A stretch of 64,000 bases of DNA from Thermus brockianus. Its GTDB lineage: Bacteria; Deinococcota; Deinococci; Deinococcales; Thermaceae. The translations under genes were made by a program, and so were the position numbers. The stretch lies in contig NZ_CP016312.1 of the NCBI RefSeq assembly GCF_001880325.1, positions 1,798,001-1,862,000 of the forward strand, read 5' to 3'. Each line of letters starts with the position of its first letter. Position 1 is the first letter of the stretch. Below are positions 54,857 through 63,909 of the stretch, piece after piece. The notes under the pieces are model-generated. The model did not search any database. It was not told the DNA's origin and saw only the letters and a program-made list of their open reading frames with translations.

Positions 54857-55893
54857 CCCCCCTTTCGGATATTCAATGCATACCCCCTTGACAAGCCAAA
54901 GGAAAAGGGGGCGCTTGGTGAGCTGTGGAAGAACACCAGACGCCCCCTTCCATCCTACCCCTGCCCCTGGAGGAACTGGTCCCCCTGCTCCAGGCATGGC
55001 TCCAAGCCCGCTTGCCAGAAGGGGAGAGAAAACCCGGCAGGCCCAGGACCTTCTCCGACCTCAGCCTCTTTCTCTTCCACCTGGTCCGCGCCCTCCTGGG
55101 CTTCTCCAGCGAACGCATGCGCCGGGAACTGGCCCGCAACCCTAGGCTCCGCAAGCGCCTCGGTCTAGAGCGCGTTCCCTCCTCTGCCACCCTCAGCGAG
55201 CGGAGCCGGAAGCTACCCTGGCCCCTCCTGCGGGGAGGGAAGCGGGTGGGCCGGGGGAGGCGGGTGCTGGCCATGGACGCCACCCTTCTCCCCGCCCAGA
55301 GGTCGGATGGGGAGGCGGCTTGGGGCGTGGGCTCGGATGGGGGCTGGGTTTATGGGTACAAGCTCCACCTCCTCGTGGACCTGGACACGGGGGAGGTGCT
55401 GGCCCTACGGGTGACCCCGGCCTCATGGCACGACTCCCCGGTGGGGCGGGGGATGCTCTGGGGGGTGGAGAGGTTTCCTGGGGAGAAGCCCCCCGTGGTG
55501 GTGGCGGACGCGGCCTACGAGGGGGAAGCCAACTTTCGGTTGACGAGGAGGCGAGGGATGCTTCTGGTGACGGGGCATAACCGGAGACGGGGAAGGCCAA
55601 AGGGGAGGGGGCGGCTTTTGAACCTGCGGCGGCGGGGGAGAGGTGCGTACCGGAGGCTTTTGGGGCGGCGGTGGGAGCTGGAGACGGTCTTTGGTCTGCT
55701 GAAGGGGCCGATGGGGCTGGTGGGGGCGGTGGGGAGGGTACGGGGGCTGAAGGCGGTGGCCCTGCAAGTGGAAGCTTGGGTGATGGCCTGGAGCGTGGTG
55801 GCCCAGCTTCTTGGGCAGGCGGGTCTGCCCATCACCCGGGTGTTGCGGGCGGTGGCGTGAGGTGAGTACGCAGGTGAATATCCGAAAAGGGGG
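54857..55893 (+). mobile_element. IS4-like insertion sequence, 1,037 bp, complete
   Basis: The ends are near-perfect inverted repeats: left CCCCCCTTTCGGATATTCA (54857-54875) against the complement of the right end (55875-55893), 18 of 19 matching. The 12-bp sequence TTCTTCTGGAAA flanks both sides (54845-54856 and 55894-55905), a target duplication in the 10-13 bp range of the IS4 family. It carries one intact DDE transposase and sits in a PIN gene. CCCCCTT/AAGGGGG (54883-54911) just inside the left end could form a hairpin shielding the transposase from outside transcription. Confidence 0.9.
54925..55860 (+). CDS. DDE transposase of the IS (IS4-like)
   Basis: The 311-aa basic protein starts at GTG 54925 and shows the DDE triad: Asp in RRVLAMDATLLPAQ, Asp in PPVVVADAAYEGEANFRL, and Glu in YRRLLGRRWELETVFGLLKG, matching the Y-R-E-K signature region of the IS4/IS5 group. 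An N-terminal helical domain (LFLFHLVRALLGFSSERMRR) probably binds the ends. The frame is intact, so the element may still be active. Subfamily needs comparison with ISfinder. Confidence 0.88.
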   Translation: MEEHQTPPSILPLPLEELVPLLQAWLQARLPEGERKPGRPRTFSDLSLFLFHLVRALLGFSSERMRRELARNPRLRKRLGLERVPSSATLSERSRKLPWPLLRGGKRVGRGRRVLAMDATLLPAQRSDGEAAWGVGSDGGWVYGYKLHLLVDLDTGEVLALRVTPASWHDSPVGRGMLWGVERFPGEKPPVVVADAAYEGEANFRLTRRRGMLLVTGHNRRRGRPKGRGRLLNLRRRGRGAYRRLLGRRWELETVFGLLKGPMGLVGAVGRVRGLKAVALQVEAWVMAWSVVAQLLGQAGLPITRVLRAVA

Positions 55894-55905
55894 TTCTTCT
55901 GGAAA
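55894..55905. repeat. target site duplication, right copy
   Basis: TTCTTCTGGAAA, identical to 54845-54856, directly abuts the right IS end. Confidence 0.9.
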
Positions 55906-56295
55906 GTCATGGAGATTAAAGGTGAGGATGGCCTCTGCCCCTCCCCAATGGGCGGCGGCCACCACGTGGCGGTCGTCCTCGTCGGGAAGGTGGACCTTGG
56001 CCACCAGGTGTTCATAGCCTTCCACCAGGGGTTCATGCGGTTTCAACGCCGCCTCCATTTTGGCCGGCATAGCCCTAATCCGCTCCACCTGTTCGGGTCC
56101 TAGGTCGGGCCGCTTCTGTAGGAAATTTCGGATCCACTCCTCCTGTACCCGTTGGCTCCACTTGAGCCGCACTAGGCCTTCTAGGGCTAACCTCATGAAG
56201 AGGTCCCGCGTTTGGGTGGGGTATAGGACGCAAGCGTCTAGGAACAGGATGCGGGGTAGCATGGCCCAATTCTAAAGCTGGGGTACACTATTCCC

Positions 56296-57060
56296 ATGCG
56301 GCCCGACCTTTCCCGGGTGCCGGGAGTTCTCGGGGAAATCGTCCGGCGGAGGGTCCAGGAGGTGGTCCCCTACCCCCTCCCTGCGCCCCCGGCCGTGCCC
56401 TCCTTTAGGGAAGCCCTTCTCCTTCCGGGCCTTTCCCTCATCGCCGAGGTGAAGAAGCAAAGCCCTTCCGAAGGGGCCATCCGGCAGGTGGACCCCGTGG
56501 AGGCGGCCAGGGCCTACGCCCGAGGGGGTGCCCGGGCCATCAGCGTCCTCACCGAGCCCCACCATTTTGGGGGAAGCCTTTTGGACCTGGAGCGGGTGCG
56601 CCAGGGGGTGGCCCTTCCCCTCCTGCGCAAGGACTTCGTGGTGGACCCCTTCATGCTGGAGGAGGCCCGGGCCTTTGGGGCAAGCGCCGTCCTCCTCATC
56701 GTGGCGGTGCTTGGGGAGCTCACGGGGGCCTATCTGGAAAGGGCGAGGGCCTTGGGGTTAGATGCCCTGGTGGAGGTGCATGCGGAAAGGGAGCTGGAGG
56801 TGGCCCTCGAGGCCGGGGCGGAAATCCTCGGCATCAACAACCGGGACCTCGCCACCCTGCGCCTAGACCTGGCCACCGCCCCCCGCCTGGGCCGCCTGGC
56901 CCGGGAGCGGGGCTTTGCCGGCGTGTTGGTGGCGGAGTCGGGCTATGGCCGGCGGGAGGAGCTTAGGGCCCTGGAAGGGCTTTTTGATGCCGTGCTTATC
57001 GGTACTAACCTCATGCGCAAGCCCGACCTGGAGGGGGCGGTGCGGGAGCTTGTAGGATAG
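56296..57060 (+). CDS. trpC: indole-3-glycerol phosphate synthase
   Basis: The 254-aa TIM-barrel enzyme of tryptophan synthesis has [20 protein letters not shown] (catalytic Lys), [50 protein letters not shown] and [18 protein letters not shown] is 6 nt before ATG 56296 (leaderless) and it is divergent from the PIN gene with 33 bp between starts. No other trp gene is in the window, so trp genes are dispersed as in other Thermus. Confidence 0.95.
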   Translation: MRPDLSRVPGVLGEIVRRRVQEVVPYPLPAPPAVPSFREALLLPGLSLIAEVKKQSPSEGAIRQVDPVEAARAYARGGARAISVLTEPHHFGGSLLDLERVRQGVALPLLRKDFVVDPFMLEEARAFGASAVLLIVAVLGELTGAYLERARALGLDALVEVHAERELEVALEAGAEILGINNRDLATLRLDLATAPRLGRLARERGFAGVLVAESGYGRREELRALEGLFDAVLIGTNLMRKPDLEGAVRELVG

Positions 57061-57064
57061 CCCC

Positions 57065-57769
57065 ATGCTGGTCATCCCTGCGGTGGACCTAAAGGGGGGC
57101 CGGGCAGTGCGGCTCTACGAGGGCCGCCCCGAGGCGGAAACCGCCTACGGCGACCCGGTGGCGGCGGCGCTTCGCTGGCAGGCGGAGGGGGCGAGGTTTT
57201 TGCACCTCGTGGACCTGGACCGGGCCCTGGGCACCGGGGATAACCGCGAGGCCCTTTCCCAAATCGCCAAAGCCCTTTCCGTGCCCTTCCAGGTGGGCGG
57301 GGGCATCCGCTCCTTGGAGGCCTTGGAGGAGGTGCTGGCCCTAGGGGCGAGCCGGGCGGTGGTGGGCACGGTGGCGGTGAAGGACCCCGCCCTTTTGGAA
57401 AGGATGCTTTCCCTGGCGGGACCGGAGCGGCTGGCCGTGGCCCTGGATGCCCGGGGGCTTGACGTGGTGGTTTCGGGCTGGCAGGAGGCCACCTTCCTCT
57501 CCGCCCTGGACCTCCTTAGGGACTGGGCGGCCATGGGGGTGCGGACCGTCATCTACACGGACGTGCGGCGGGATGGGACCCTAAGGGGCCTGGACCTGGA
57601 AGCGGTGGCCCGGGTGCGGGAGGCCTGGCCCCACGTCCTCATCGCCGGGGGCGGGATTGCGGGGCCCGAGGACCTTTGGGGCCTGAAGCGCCTAGGGGTA
57701 GAAGGGGCGTTGGTGGGGAAGGCGCTTTACGAGGGGAGGGTCCGGCTTAGGGACTTCGCCGTATCCTGA
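57065..57769 (+). CDS. hisA: phosphoribosylformimino-5-aminoimidazole carboxamide ribotide isomerase
   Basis: The 234-aa (beta/alpha)8 isomerase of histidine synthesis begins MLVIPAVDLKGGRAVRLYEG (catalytic Asp8) and has FQVGGGIRSLEALEEVLALG, TVIYTDVRRDGTLRGLDLEA (second Asp) and LIAGGGIAGPEDL. Two phosphate-binding Gly-rich loops confirm the fold. TAGGAT overlaps the trpC stop, 6 nt before ATG, so it may also have its own leaderless transcript. Isolated from other his genes. Confidence 0.95.
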   Translation: MLVIPAVDLKGGRAVRLYEGRPEAETAYGDPVAAALRWQAEGARFLHLVDLDRALGTGDNREALSQIAKALSVPFQVGGGIRSLEALEEVLALGASRAVVGTVAVKDPALLERMLSLAGPERLAVALDARGLDVVVSGWQEATFLSALDLLRDWAAMGVRTVIYTDVRRDGTLRGLDLEAVARVREAWPHVLIAGGGIAGPEDLWGLKRLGVEGALVGKALYEGRVRLRDFAVS

Positions 57770-57776
57770 GGGGGCT

Positions 57777-58091
57777 ATGAAGCTCGTCCACTGGACCTTT
57801 CTTCTGGTAAGCCTCGGGGTGGTGGGGGCGGGGCTTTACCTTTACCTCACCTACCCCTTTCTGGTGGTCCCCACGCCCTGGGGGCCGTGGCCCTTTTACC
57901 TCGTCCTCCCCGCCGCCTACGCCCTGGGCTTCCTGGTGGGGGGGCTTTACGCCCTGGCCCTTTGGCTTTCCGGCCTGGGGGCCCGGCGGGTTCTTCTCCG
58001 GGAGGTGCGGCGGCTTCAGGGGGAGGTGAACGCCCTAAAGCGGGAGCGGATTGAGGAGATTCCCCGCATCCCCGACCGGGAAGACCTATGA
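57777..58091 (+). CDS. LapA-like small membrane protein
   Basis: The 104-aa protein has two helices (LVSLGVVGAGLYLYLTYPFL and YLVLPAAYALGFLVGGLYAL) and a C-terminal coiled coil (RLQGEVNALKRERIEE), the layout of the LapA/DUF1049 family. Function unknown in Thermus. It overlaps recJ as ATGA, suggesting co-translation. Confidence 0.65.
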   Translation: MKLVHWTFLLVSLGVVGAGLYLYLTYPFLVVPTPWGPWPFYLVLPAAYALGFLVGGLYALALWLSGLGARRVLLREVRRLQGEVNALKRERIEEIPRIPDREDL

Positions 58092-60087
58092 GGGATAGGG
58101 TCCGCTGGCGCCTCCTTCCCTTGCCCCCTGTTCCCGAGTGGCTTGGCCTCATGGAGGCCTTCGGGGTGGGGCCCGAGGCCGCCTTGGCCTACTGGCACCG
58201 GGGGGTGAGGCGGCGGGAGGACCTCGCCCCCCCCCTCACCCGGCTTCCCCTAAAGGGCTTGGAGGAGGCGGCCGGGCTTTTGGCGCAGGCGCTAAAGGAA
58301 GGCAAGCGCATCCGCATCCACGGGGACTACGACGCCGACGGCCTCACGGGCACGGCCATCCTGGTGCGGGGGCTTCGGGCGCTTGGGGCCAAGGTCCACC
58401 CCTTTATCCCCCACCGCCTGGAGGAGGGGTACGGCGTCCTCATGGACCGCGTCCCCGAGCACCTGGAGGCGGCGGACGTCTTCGTCACCGTGGACTGCGG
58501 CATCACCAACCACGCCGAGCTTCGGGAGCTCGTGGAAAACGGGGTGGAGGTTTTGGTCACCGACCACCACATGCCCAAGGAAACCCCGCCCCCGGGCCTG
58601 GTGGTCCACCCCGCCTACACCCCGGGGCTAGGGGAGCACCCCACGGGGGCGGGGGTGGCCTTTTCCCTCCTTTGGGCTTTGCACGAGCGCCTGGGGTTCC
58701 CGCCCCCTTTGGCCTACGCCGATTTGGCAGCGGTGGGCACCATCGCCGACGTGGCGCCCCTTTGGGGGTGGAACCGGGCCCTGGTGCGGGAGGGCCTGGC
58801 AAGGTTGGCCACCTCGAGGTGGGTGGGCTTACGCCTGCTGGCCCAGGCGGTGGGCTACACGGGGAAGGCGGTGGAGGTGGCCTTCCGCATCGGCCCCCGC
58901 ATCAACGCCGCAAGCCGCCTAGGGGAGGCGGAGAAGGCGCTTAACCTCCTCCTTACGGATAGCGAGGCGGAGGCCCAGGCCCTGGTGGAGGAGCTCAACC
59001 GCCTAAACGCCCGCCGTCAGGCCATAGAGGAGGAGATGCTAAGGAGGCTTCTCCCCAAGGCCGACCTCGAGGCCAAGGCCATCGTCCTGGAGGACCCGGA
59101 GGGCCACCCCGGGGTGATGGGCATCGTGGCGAGCCGCATCCTGGAGGCCACCTTGCGCCCCGTATTCATCGTGGCCAAGGGCAAGGGCACGGTGCGGAGC
59201 CTTCCGCCCATCAGCGCCGTGGGGGCGCTTAAGGAGGCGGAAGACCTCCTCTTGCGCTTTGGCGGCCATAAGGAGGCGGCGGGCTTTGCCCTGGACGAAG
59301 CCCGCTTCCCCGAGTTCCAACGGCGGATAGAGGCCTACGCCGCCCGTTTCCCCGACCCCGTGCAGGAGGTGCCCCTGCTCGGCCCCTTGCCCCCCTTTCC
59401 CGGTTGCCCGAGCTTTACCAGGCCCTTTCGGCCCTGGAGCCCTTCGGGGCTGGAAACCCCGAGCCCCTTTTTCTGCTTGCGGGAAGTCCCGGGGAGGTTA
59501 GGACCATGGGAGAGGGCAAGCACCTTTCCTTCCGCCTCCAGGGGGTGCGGGTGGTGGCCTGGCGCATGGGGGAGAAGGGGGTGCCGAGCCCCTTGGAGGC
59601 GGCGGTCCTCCTTACGGAAAACCGCTTTAACGGTACCCTGAGCTACGAGGCCCAGGCCCTGGACTTCCGGGCGCCGGGGGAGCTTCTTTGCGAAACCGAG
59701 CCCTTCGCCTTTCCCCTTTCCCTGGAGGAGGCCCTGGCCCGGGCCCGGATGGGGGAGGGCGTGTACGTCCCCGAGGAGAACCGGGAGGGCCTGGCCTACG
59801 CCAGGCGGCAGGGCTTCCGCCTCCTCCCCCCGGAGGAGGCCTCCCTTTGGCTCGGCCTCCCCCCTTACCCCGTGGCCCAGGGGCGGGTGGAGGTGGCCTT
59901 GGGAAGCGAGACCCGAAGGCGGTTGGAAAGGCCCCCGGTCTTGGAAACCCCGAAGGAGGCCCTCCGGGCGCACGTGGCCAAGAGGCTCCTTTTCGCCTAC
60001 GAGAAGCGGCACCCGGGCCTTTTCAGCGAGGCGCTGGTGGCGTACTGGGAGGTGAACCGTGTACAAGCAACCGCGGGAAGCCCATGA
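58088..60087 (+). pseudogene. recJ: single-strand exonuclease RecJ, frameshifted
   Basis: RecJ degrades single-stranded DNA 5'-3' in recombination and repair. The first frame contains the DHH motifs (RIHGDYDADGLTGTAILVRG, FVTVDCGITNHAELRELV, VLVTDHHMPKE) and RFGGHKEAAGFALDEARF. After PLLGPLPPF the frame is lost; the second frame continues LPELYQALSALEPFGAGNPE to the end at 60087. One missing base between 59390 and 59403 (run C6, or GG for GGG) explains it; with it the protein is 666 aa, the known Thermus length. RecJ is usually essential in Thermus, so sequence error is likely. Confidence 0.85.
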
Positions 60088-60622
60088 GGCCAGGATCTAT
60101 ACCCAGGCCTACCGGGTCTATGGGATGATCTACCTGGTACCGGGCTCGGGCACCGCAGACCTATTGAACCAGGAAAAGGTCTACCTGCCGGTGACGGGAG
60201 CCCTCATCTATACCCCAGGCTACGTCCACCCACCCGAGGCCAAGGACCTGAAGGCCAGCACGGGGTTTTTGGCCCTGAGAAAGGAGCGCATCCAGTGGAT
60301 CGTGGGGGGTAAGCCCGCAGAGCCCCGCACGAGCCCCGCCCTTTTGGAGAGGCGCCCGTTGGCCTTCCTTTTCGGGGACTACCTCTTGGCGGGGGAGCTT
60401 CTTGTGCCCCGGGGGGTGAGGCTTTCCGACCACCTGTCCCAGGCCAAAGCCTTTCAGACCCTCCTCGAGGCCCGCCTCTACCTCCTCCGCCCTGACCGCC
60501 CCATCGTGGACCTGGAACCGGTGGAGCGCTTCCCCTTCGTAACGCTAAACCTGCGCCTGGCCGAGGCGGTGGCCGAGGCCCCCGGGGAGGCCCATGACCC
60601 CCGCCTTACCCTATTTGGCTGA
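60059..60622 (+). CDS. conserved hypothetical protein
   Basis: The 187-aa soluble protein starts at GTG 60059, overlapping the recJ end by 29 bp. It has beta-rich sequence (RVYGMIYLVPGSGTADLLNQ, KVYLPVTGALIYTPGYVHPP) and a helical middle (HLSQAKAFQTLLEARLYLLR). No family recognised. Codon use matches neighbours. It overlaps the convergent valS by 17 bp. Confidence 0.6.
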   Translation: MYKQPREAHEARIYTQAYRVYGMIYLVPGSGTADLLNQEKVYLPVTGALIYTPGYVHPPEAKDLKASTGFLALRKERIQWIVGGKPAEPRTSPALLERRPLAFLFGDYLLAGELLVPRGVRLSDHLSQAKAFQTLLEARLYLLRPDRPIVDLEPVERFPFVTLNLRLAEAVAEAPGEAHDPRLTLFG

Positions 60623-63197
60623 GGGCTTCCCGGATCCTCTCCGCCTGCTCCAGGTTTTCCCGAAGCCTCGCCTCCTCCGCCGCCACCACCTCCTTGGGGG
60701 CCTTTTCCCGGAACCCGGGGGCGGAAAGCTTCCGTTGGCTCTTCTCGGCGAGCTCCAGCAGTTCCTTAAGCCGCTTTTCCTGCCGGCGCTTCCACTCCTC
60801 CACGTCCAGAAGGCCCTCGAGGGGCATCCGGACCGTGACCTTGGGCAGGGCCTTGACCAAGGCCCGTTCCGGCTTGGCCTCTAGGAGTTCCGCCCGGGCC
60901 AGGAAACGGAAGACCTCCAGGTTCTCCCGCACGGGGGCCGTTTCCCCTTCCAGGTAGACCCCCACCTCCTGCCCCAGGGAAAGCCCCGCCTCGGCCCTCA
61001 GGGCCCGCACCGCCGTCACCGCCTGCCTTAGGGCGTCAAAGGCGGCCTCGGCCTCCGGGTCTTCCTCCCCTTTGGCCTCGGGCCAGGCCTCGAGGGCGAG
61101 CTCCTCTTGGCCCGTGAGGGCCAGGTAGAGCTCGCTGGTCAGGAAGGGCATCATGGGGTGGAGAAGCTTGAGGAGGGTGGCGAGGGCCTCTTCCAGGGTC
61201 CTTAGGGTGTGGGTGTTCCCCCGCTTGAGGGCGGGTTTGCTGGCCTCCAGGTACCAGTCGCAGAACTCGCTCCAGACGAGCTCGTAGATTTCCCGCGCCG
61301 CCTGGGCCAGGTCCAGGGCCTCGTAGAGGGCGGTGATTTCCCGCACACCCCGGTCCAGGCGGCTTCGCATCCAGCGGTCCGCCAGGGTGGGGGTGTCCTC
61401 CTGAGGCGCGAAGCCTTCCCGGGAGAGGAGGACGAAGCGGGCGGCATTGTAGAGCTTGTTGGCGAAGTTGCGGGCCATCTCCAGCCAGCGGAGGTCCAGG
61501 CGGATGTCCTGCCCCCCTGTGGCCAGGTAGGTGAGGGCGAAGCGCAGGGCATCTGCCCCGTAGCGCTCCACCATCTCCAAGGGGTCAATCACGTTCCCCT
61601 TGGACTTGGACATCTTCTGCCCCTTCTCGTCCAGGACCAGGCCGTGGAGGAGGACCGTCTTAAAGGGCCTTTCCCCCATGAAGTGGTAGCCGGAAACCTC
61701 CATGCGGGAAACCCAGAGGAAGAGGATATCGTACCCCGTGACCAGGACGTCCCCGGGATAGAAGGCCTTGAGGTCCTCCGTCTCCTCGGGCCAGCCCAGG
61801 GTGGAAAGAGGCCAAAGGGCGGAGGAGAACCAGGTATCAAACACGTCCTCGTCCCGCTTCAGCTTGGGGCTCCCGCAGGCCTCGCACGTCCTGGGGTCTT
61901 CCAGGTAGCGCTCGGGGCGGGGGACGTGGATGGCCCCGCAGTCCTCGCAGTACCAGGCAGGGATCTGGTGCCCCCACCAAAGCTGGCGGGAGATGTTCCA
62001 GTCCCTTACGTTCCGAAGCCAGTCCAGGTTCACCTTTTTCCAGCGCTCGGGCACGAAGGCGATATCCCCCCGCTCCAGGCCCTGGATGACCTTTTCCGCC
62101 AGGGGCTTCATGGAAAGCCACCACTGGGGGAAGATGGCGTACTCAATGGGGGTGCCGCAGCGGGAGCAGGTGGCGAGGCTTATGCTGTAGTCCTCCTCCT
62201 TGACCAGGTGCCCCGCTTCCCGGAAGAGCTCCACCGCCTTCTTGCGGGCCTCAAAGCGGTCTAGGCCCCTTAGGGGTGGGGGCACCCTTTCCCCCTCCAT
62301 CCTCCCCTCCAGGTTGATGACGGACACCGCCTCCAGGCCGTGGCGCTCGCCGATCTCGTAGTCCAGGGGGTCGTGGGCGGGGGTCACCTTGAGGGCCCCG
62401 GTACCGAACTCCCTCTCCACGGCGCTGTCGGCCACGATGGGGATCCAGAGGTCCGTGAGGGGGATGCGGGCTTTCCGGCCAATCAGGCCTTGGTAGCGCT
62501 CGTCCTCGGGGTGGACGGCGATGGCCTGGTCGGCGAAAACCGTTTCCGGGCGCACCGTGGCGATTTCTATAAAGCCACCCCCCTCCACCTCATAGCGCAG
62601 GGTGTAGAGCTTGCCCGGGGTGGGTTCGGTTTCCACCTCCAGGTCCGAAAGGGTGGTTTCGCACCGGGGGCACCAGTTCACGAGCCTGGGGGCGCGGTAG
62701 GCCAGGCCCTCGTGGTAGTAGCGGGAGAAGGCGTAGCGCACCGCCTTGGAGCGCTTTTCGTCCATGGTGAAGGCTTCCCGGCTCCAGTCGGCGCTGGCCC
62801 CGAGGCGCTTGAGCTGGCGCAGGATGGTCCCCCCCGATTCCTCCTTCCACTGCCAGACCCGGGCCAGGAAGGCTTCCCGCCCCAGGTCGTGCCGGGTCTT
62901 GCCCTCCTTGAGGAGGAGGCGCTCCACCACCACCTGGGTGGCGATGCCGGCGTGGTCGGTGCCGGGGAGCCAGACCGCCTCGTAGCCCCGCATGCGCTTG
63001 TAGCGGATGAGGGCGTCCTGGAGGGAGTTGTCCAGGGCGTGGCCCATGTGCAAGGAGCCCGTGACGTTGGGGGGCGGCATGAAGATGACGAAGGGGGGCT
63101 TGCCGCTTTTGGGGTTGGCCACGAAGGGGTTCTTCGCCCACTTCTCCGCCCACTTGGGTTCCACCGCTTTGGGATCGTAGGCCTTGGGTAGGTCCAT
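60606..63197 (-). CDS. valS: valyl-tRNA synthetase
   Basis: The 863-aa class I synthetase charges tRNA-Val. It shows HIGH (PPPNVTGSLHMGHALDNSLQ), the editing domain (ATVRPETVFADQAIAVHPED), zinc pairs (WCPRCETTLSDLE, CSRCGTP, CEDCGAIHV, CEACGSPK), KMSKSKGNVIDPLEM and a C-terminal coiled coil (KRLKELLELAEKSQRKL). ATG at 63197 (MDLPKAYDPKAVEPKWAEKW) gives the known Thermus length; upstream ATG 63206/GTG 63209 are possible but lack support. TAAAGT lies 10 nt upstream. Confidence 0.96.
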   Translation of the reverse strand: MDLPKAYDPKAVEPKWAEKWAKNPFVANPKSGKPPFVIFMPPPNVTGSLHMGHALDNSLQDALIRYKRMRGYEAVWLPGTDHAGIATQVVVERLLLKEGKTRHDLGREAFLARVWQWKEESGGTILRQLKRLGASADWSREAFTMDEKRSKAVRYAFSRYYHEGLAYRAPRLVNWCPRCETTLSDLEVETEPTPGKLYTLRYEVEGGGFIEIATVRPETVFADQAIAVHPEDERYQGLIGRKARIPLTDLWIPIVADSAVEREFGTGALKVTPAHDPLDYEIGERHGLEAVSVINLEGRMEGERVPPPLRGLDRFEARKKAVELFREAGHLVKEEDYSISLATCSRCGTPIEYAIFPQWWLSMKPLAEKVIQGLERGDIAFVPERWKKVNLDWLRNVRDWNISRQLWWGHQIPAWYCEDCGAIHVPRPERYLEDPRTCEACGSPKLKRDEDVFDTWFSSALWPLSTLGWPEETEDLKAFYPGDVLVTGYDILFLWVSRMEVSGYHFMGERPFKTVLLHGLVLDEKGQKMSKSKGNVIDPLEMVERYGADALRFALTYLATGGQDIRLDLRWLEMARNFANKLYNAARFVLLSREGFAPQEDTPTLADRWMRSRLDRGVREITALYEALDLAQAAREIYELVWSEFCDWYLEASKPALKRGNTHTLRTLEEALATLLKLLHPMMPFLTSELYLALTGQEELALEAWPEAKGEEDPEAEAAFDALRQAVTAVRALRAEAGLSLGQEVGVYLEGETAPVRENLEVFRFLARAELLEAKPERALVKALPKVTVRMPLEGLLDVEEWKRRQEKRLKELLELAEKSQRKLSAPGFREKAPKEVVAAEEARLRENLEQAERIREALSQIG

Positions 63198-63247
63198 GCT
63201 ACCCATCACTTTACCCGGGAGGGCTCGGAACAGGCCACCCGATGGGG

Positions 63248-63835
63248 TTAGGGGAGGGCGTAAAGGTAGTAGCGACCGTTTTCCAGGTGGAAAAAAGCCT
63301 CCTCAAAGGCGAGGCCTTCCACGAGGGTTTCCTCGGGGATGGCAAGGGCGAACGCCCCCACCCGGATCCCCCCGGGGAGGAGTTCCAGGGTCCCCGTGGC
63401 GAGTTCCTGGCTTTCCGCCTCCGGGTCGTTTAGGGGGGTGTGGAGGAGGCGCACGGGAAGCCCCTCGAGGCTAAAGAGCACGTTGCTCGGGTCGCGGAAG
63501 GGGGCCCGGTGGAGGAGGCGTTCCTCCACCTCCGCCACCTCGCCCAAGAGGGCGTAGCGGTCCAGGGGCAAAAGGGCCTTGCCGCTTTCCAGAAGGAGGT
63601 GGAACCGGGCGCGGTCCTCCTCCGAGAGGAGGATGGGGGCCTTGTGGGGGCCCACTTTCGGGTCCTGGTCCAGGCGCCCCTTGAGGAGTTCCTTGGCCGC
63701 TTCCAGGGCCTCTTCCCGCGTGGGGTAGAGGCTGTAGGGGTTTACCTTGAAGAGAAGCTCGTAGCCCTTGGGCCCTTGGATGAGCCAGGCCAGGTGGAGC
63801 TCATAGAAGCGGCGCTTCTGCCAGGCGGGGTACAT
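63248..63835 (-). CDS. conserved hypothetical protein
   Basis: The 195-aa protein begins MYPAWQKRRFYELHLAWLIQ and has no recognised domain; it reads as a mixed alpha/beta soluble protein (KVNPYSLYPTREEALEAAKE, GLPVRLLHTPLNDPEAESQE). TATACT is 7 nt before ATG 63835 (leaderless). It precedes valS on the minus strand by 50 bp. Confidence 0.6.
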   Translation of the reverse strand: MYPAWQKRRFYELHLAWLIQGPKGYELLFKVNPYSLYPTREEALEAAKELLKGRLDQDPKVGPHKAPILLSEEDRARFHLLLESGKALLPLDRYALLGEVAEVEERLLHRAPFRDPSNVLFSLEGLPVRLLHTPLNDPEAESQELATGTLELLPGGIRVGAFALAIPEETLVEGLAFEEAFFHLENGRYYLYALP

Positions 63836-63909
63836 AGGGAGGAGTATACGCTCTCATTGTGCCTTCACCCCTTGCCCAAAGCTATCGCCGGGTATACTCT
63901 AGGCCCGGT

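Larger units (their letters stand above)
54611..56262 (-). pseudogene. PIN-domain toxin-like gene split by an insertion sequence
   Basis: The N-terminal part (56262 down to 55894) reads [20 protein letters not shown], with the first PIN acidic residue, through DEDDRHVVAAAHWGGAEAIL to TFNLHDFPEE. The C-terminal part (54844 down to 54611) continues DLARFDLVALHPDAFLMELA to FARLLHAFASEL. Removing bases 54857-55893 and one 12-bp duplication leaves 603 nt with no stop or shift: 200 aa, with the junction LTFNLHDFPEEDLARFDL typical of PIN proteins. PIN toxins cleave RNA. Promoter TAGAAT (56274-56269) is 6 nt before the ATG (leaderless). The toxin is presumably inactive. Confidence 0.85.

Noticed and set aside
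54883-54911. CCCCCTT/AAGGGGG hairpin as a terminator of a host gene
   Set aside because: It lies inside the IS and faces no host gene ending there; it is more likely part of the element.
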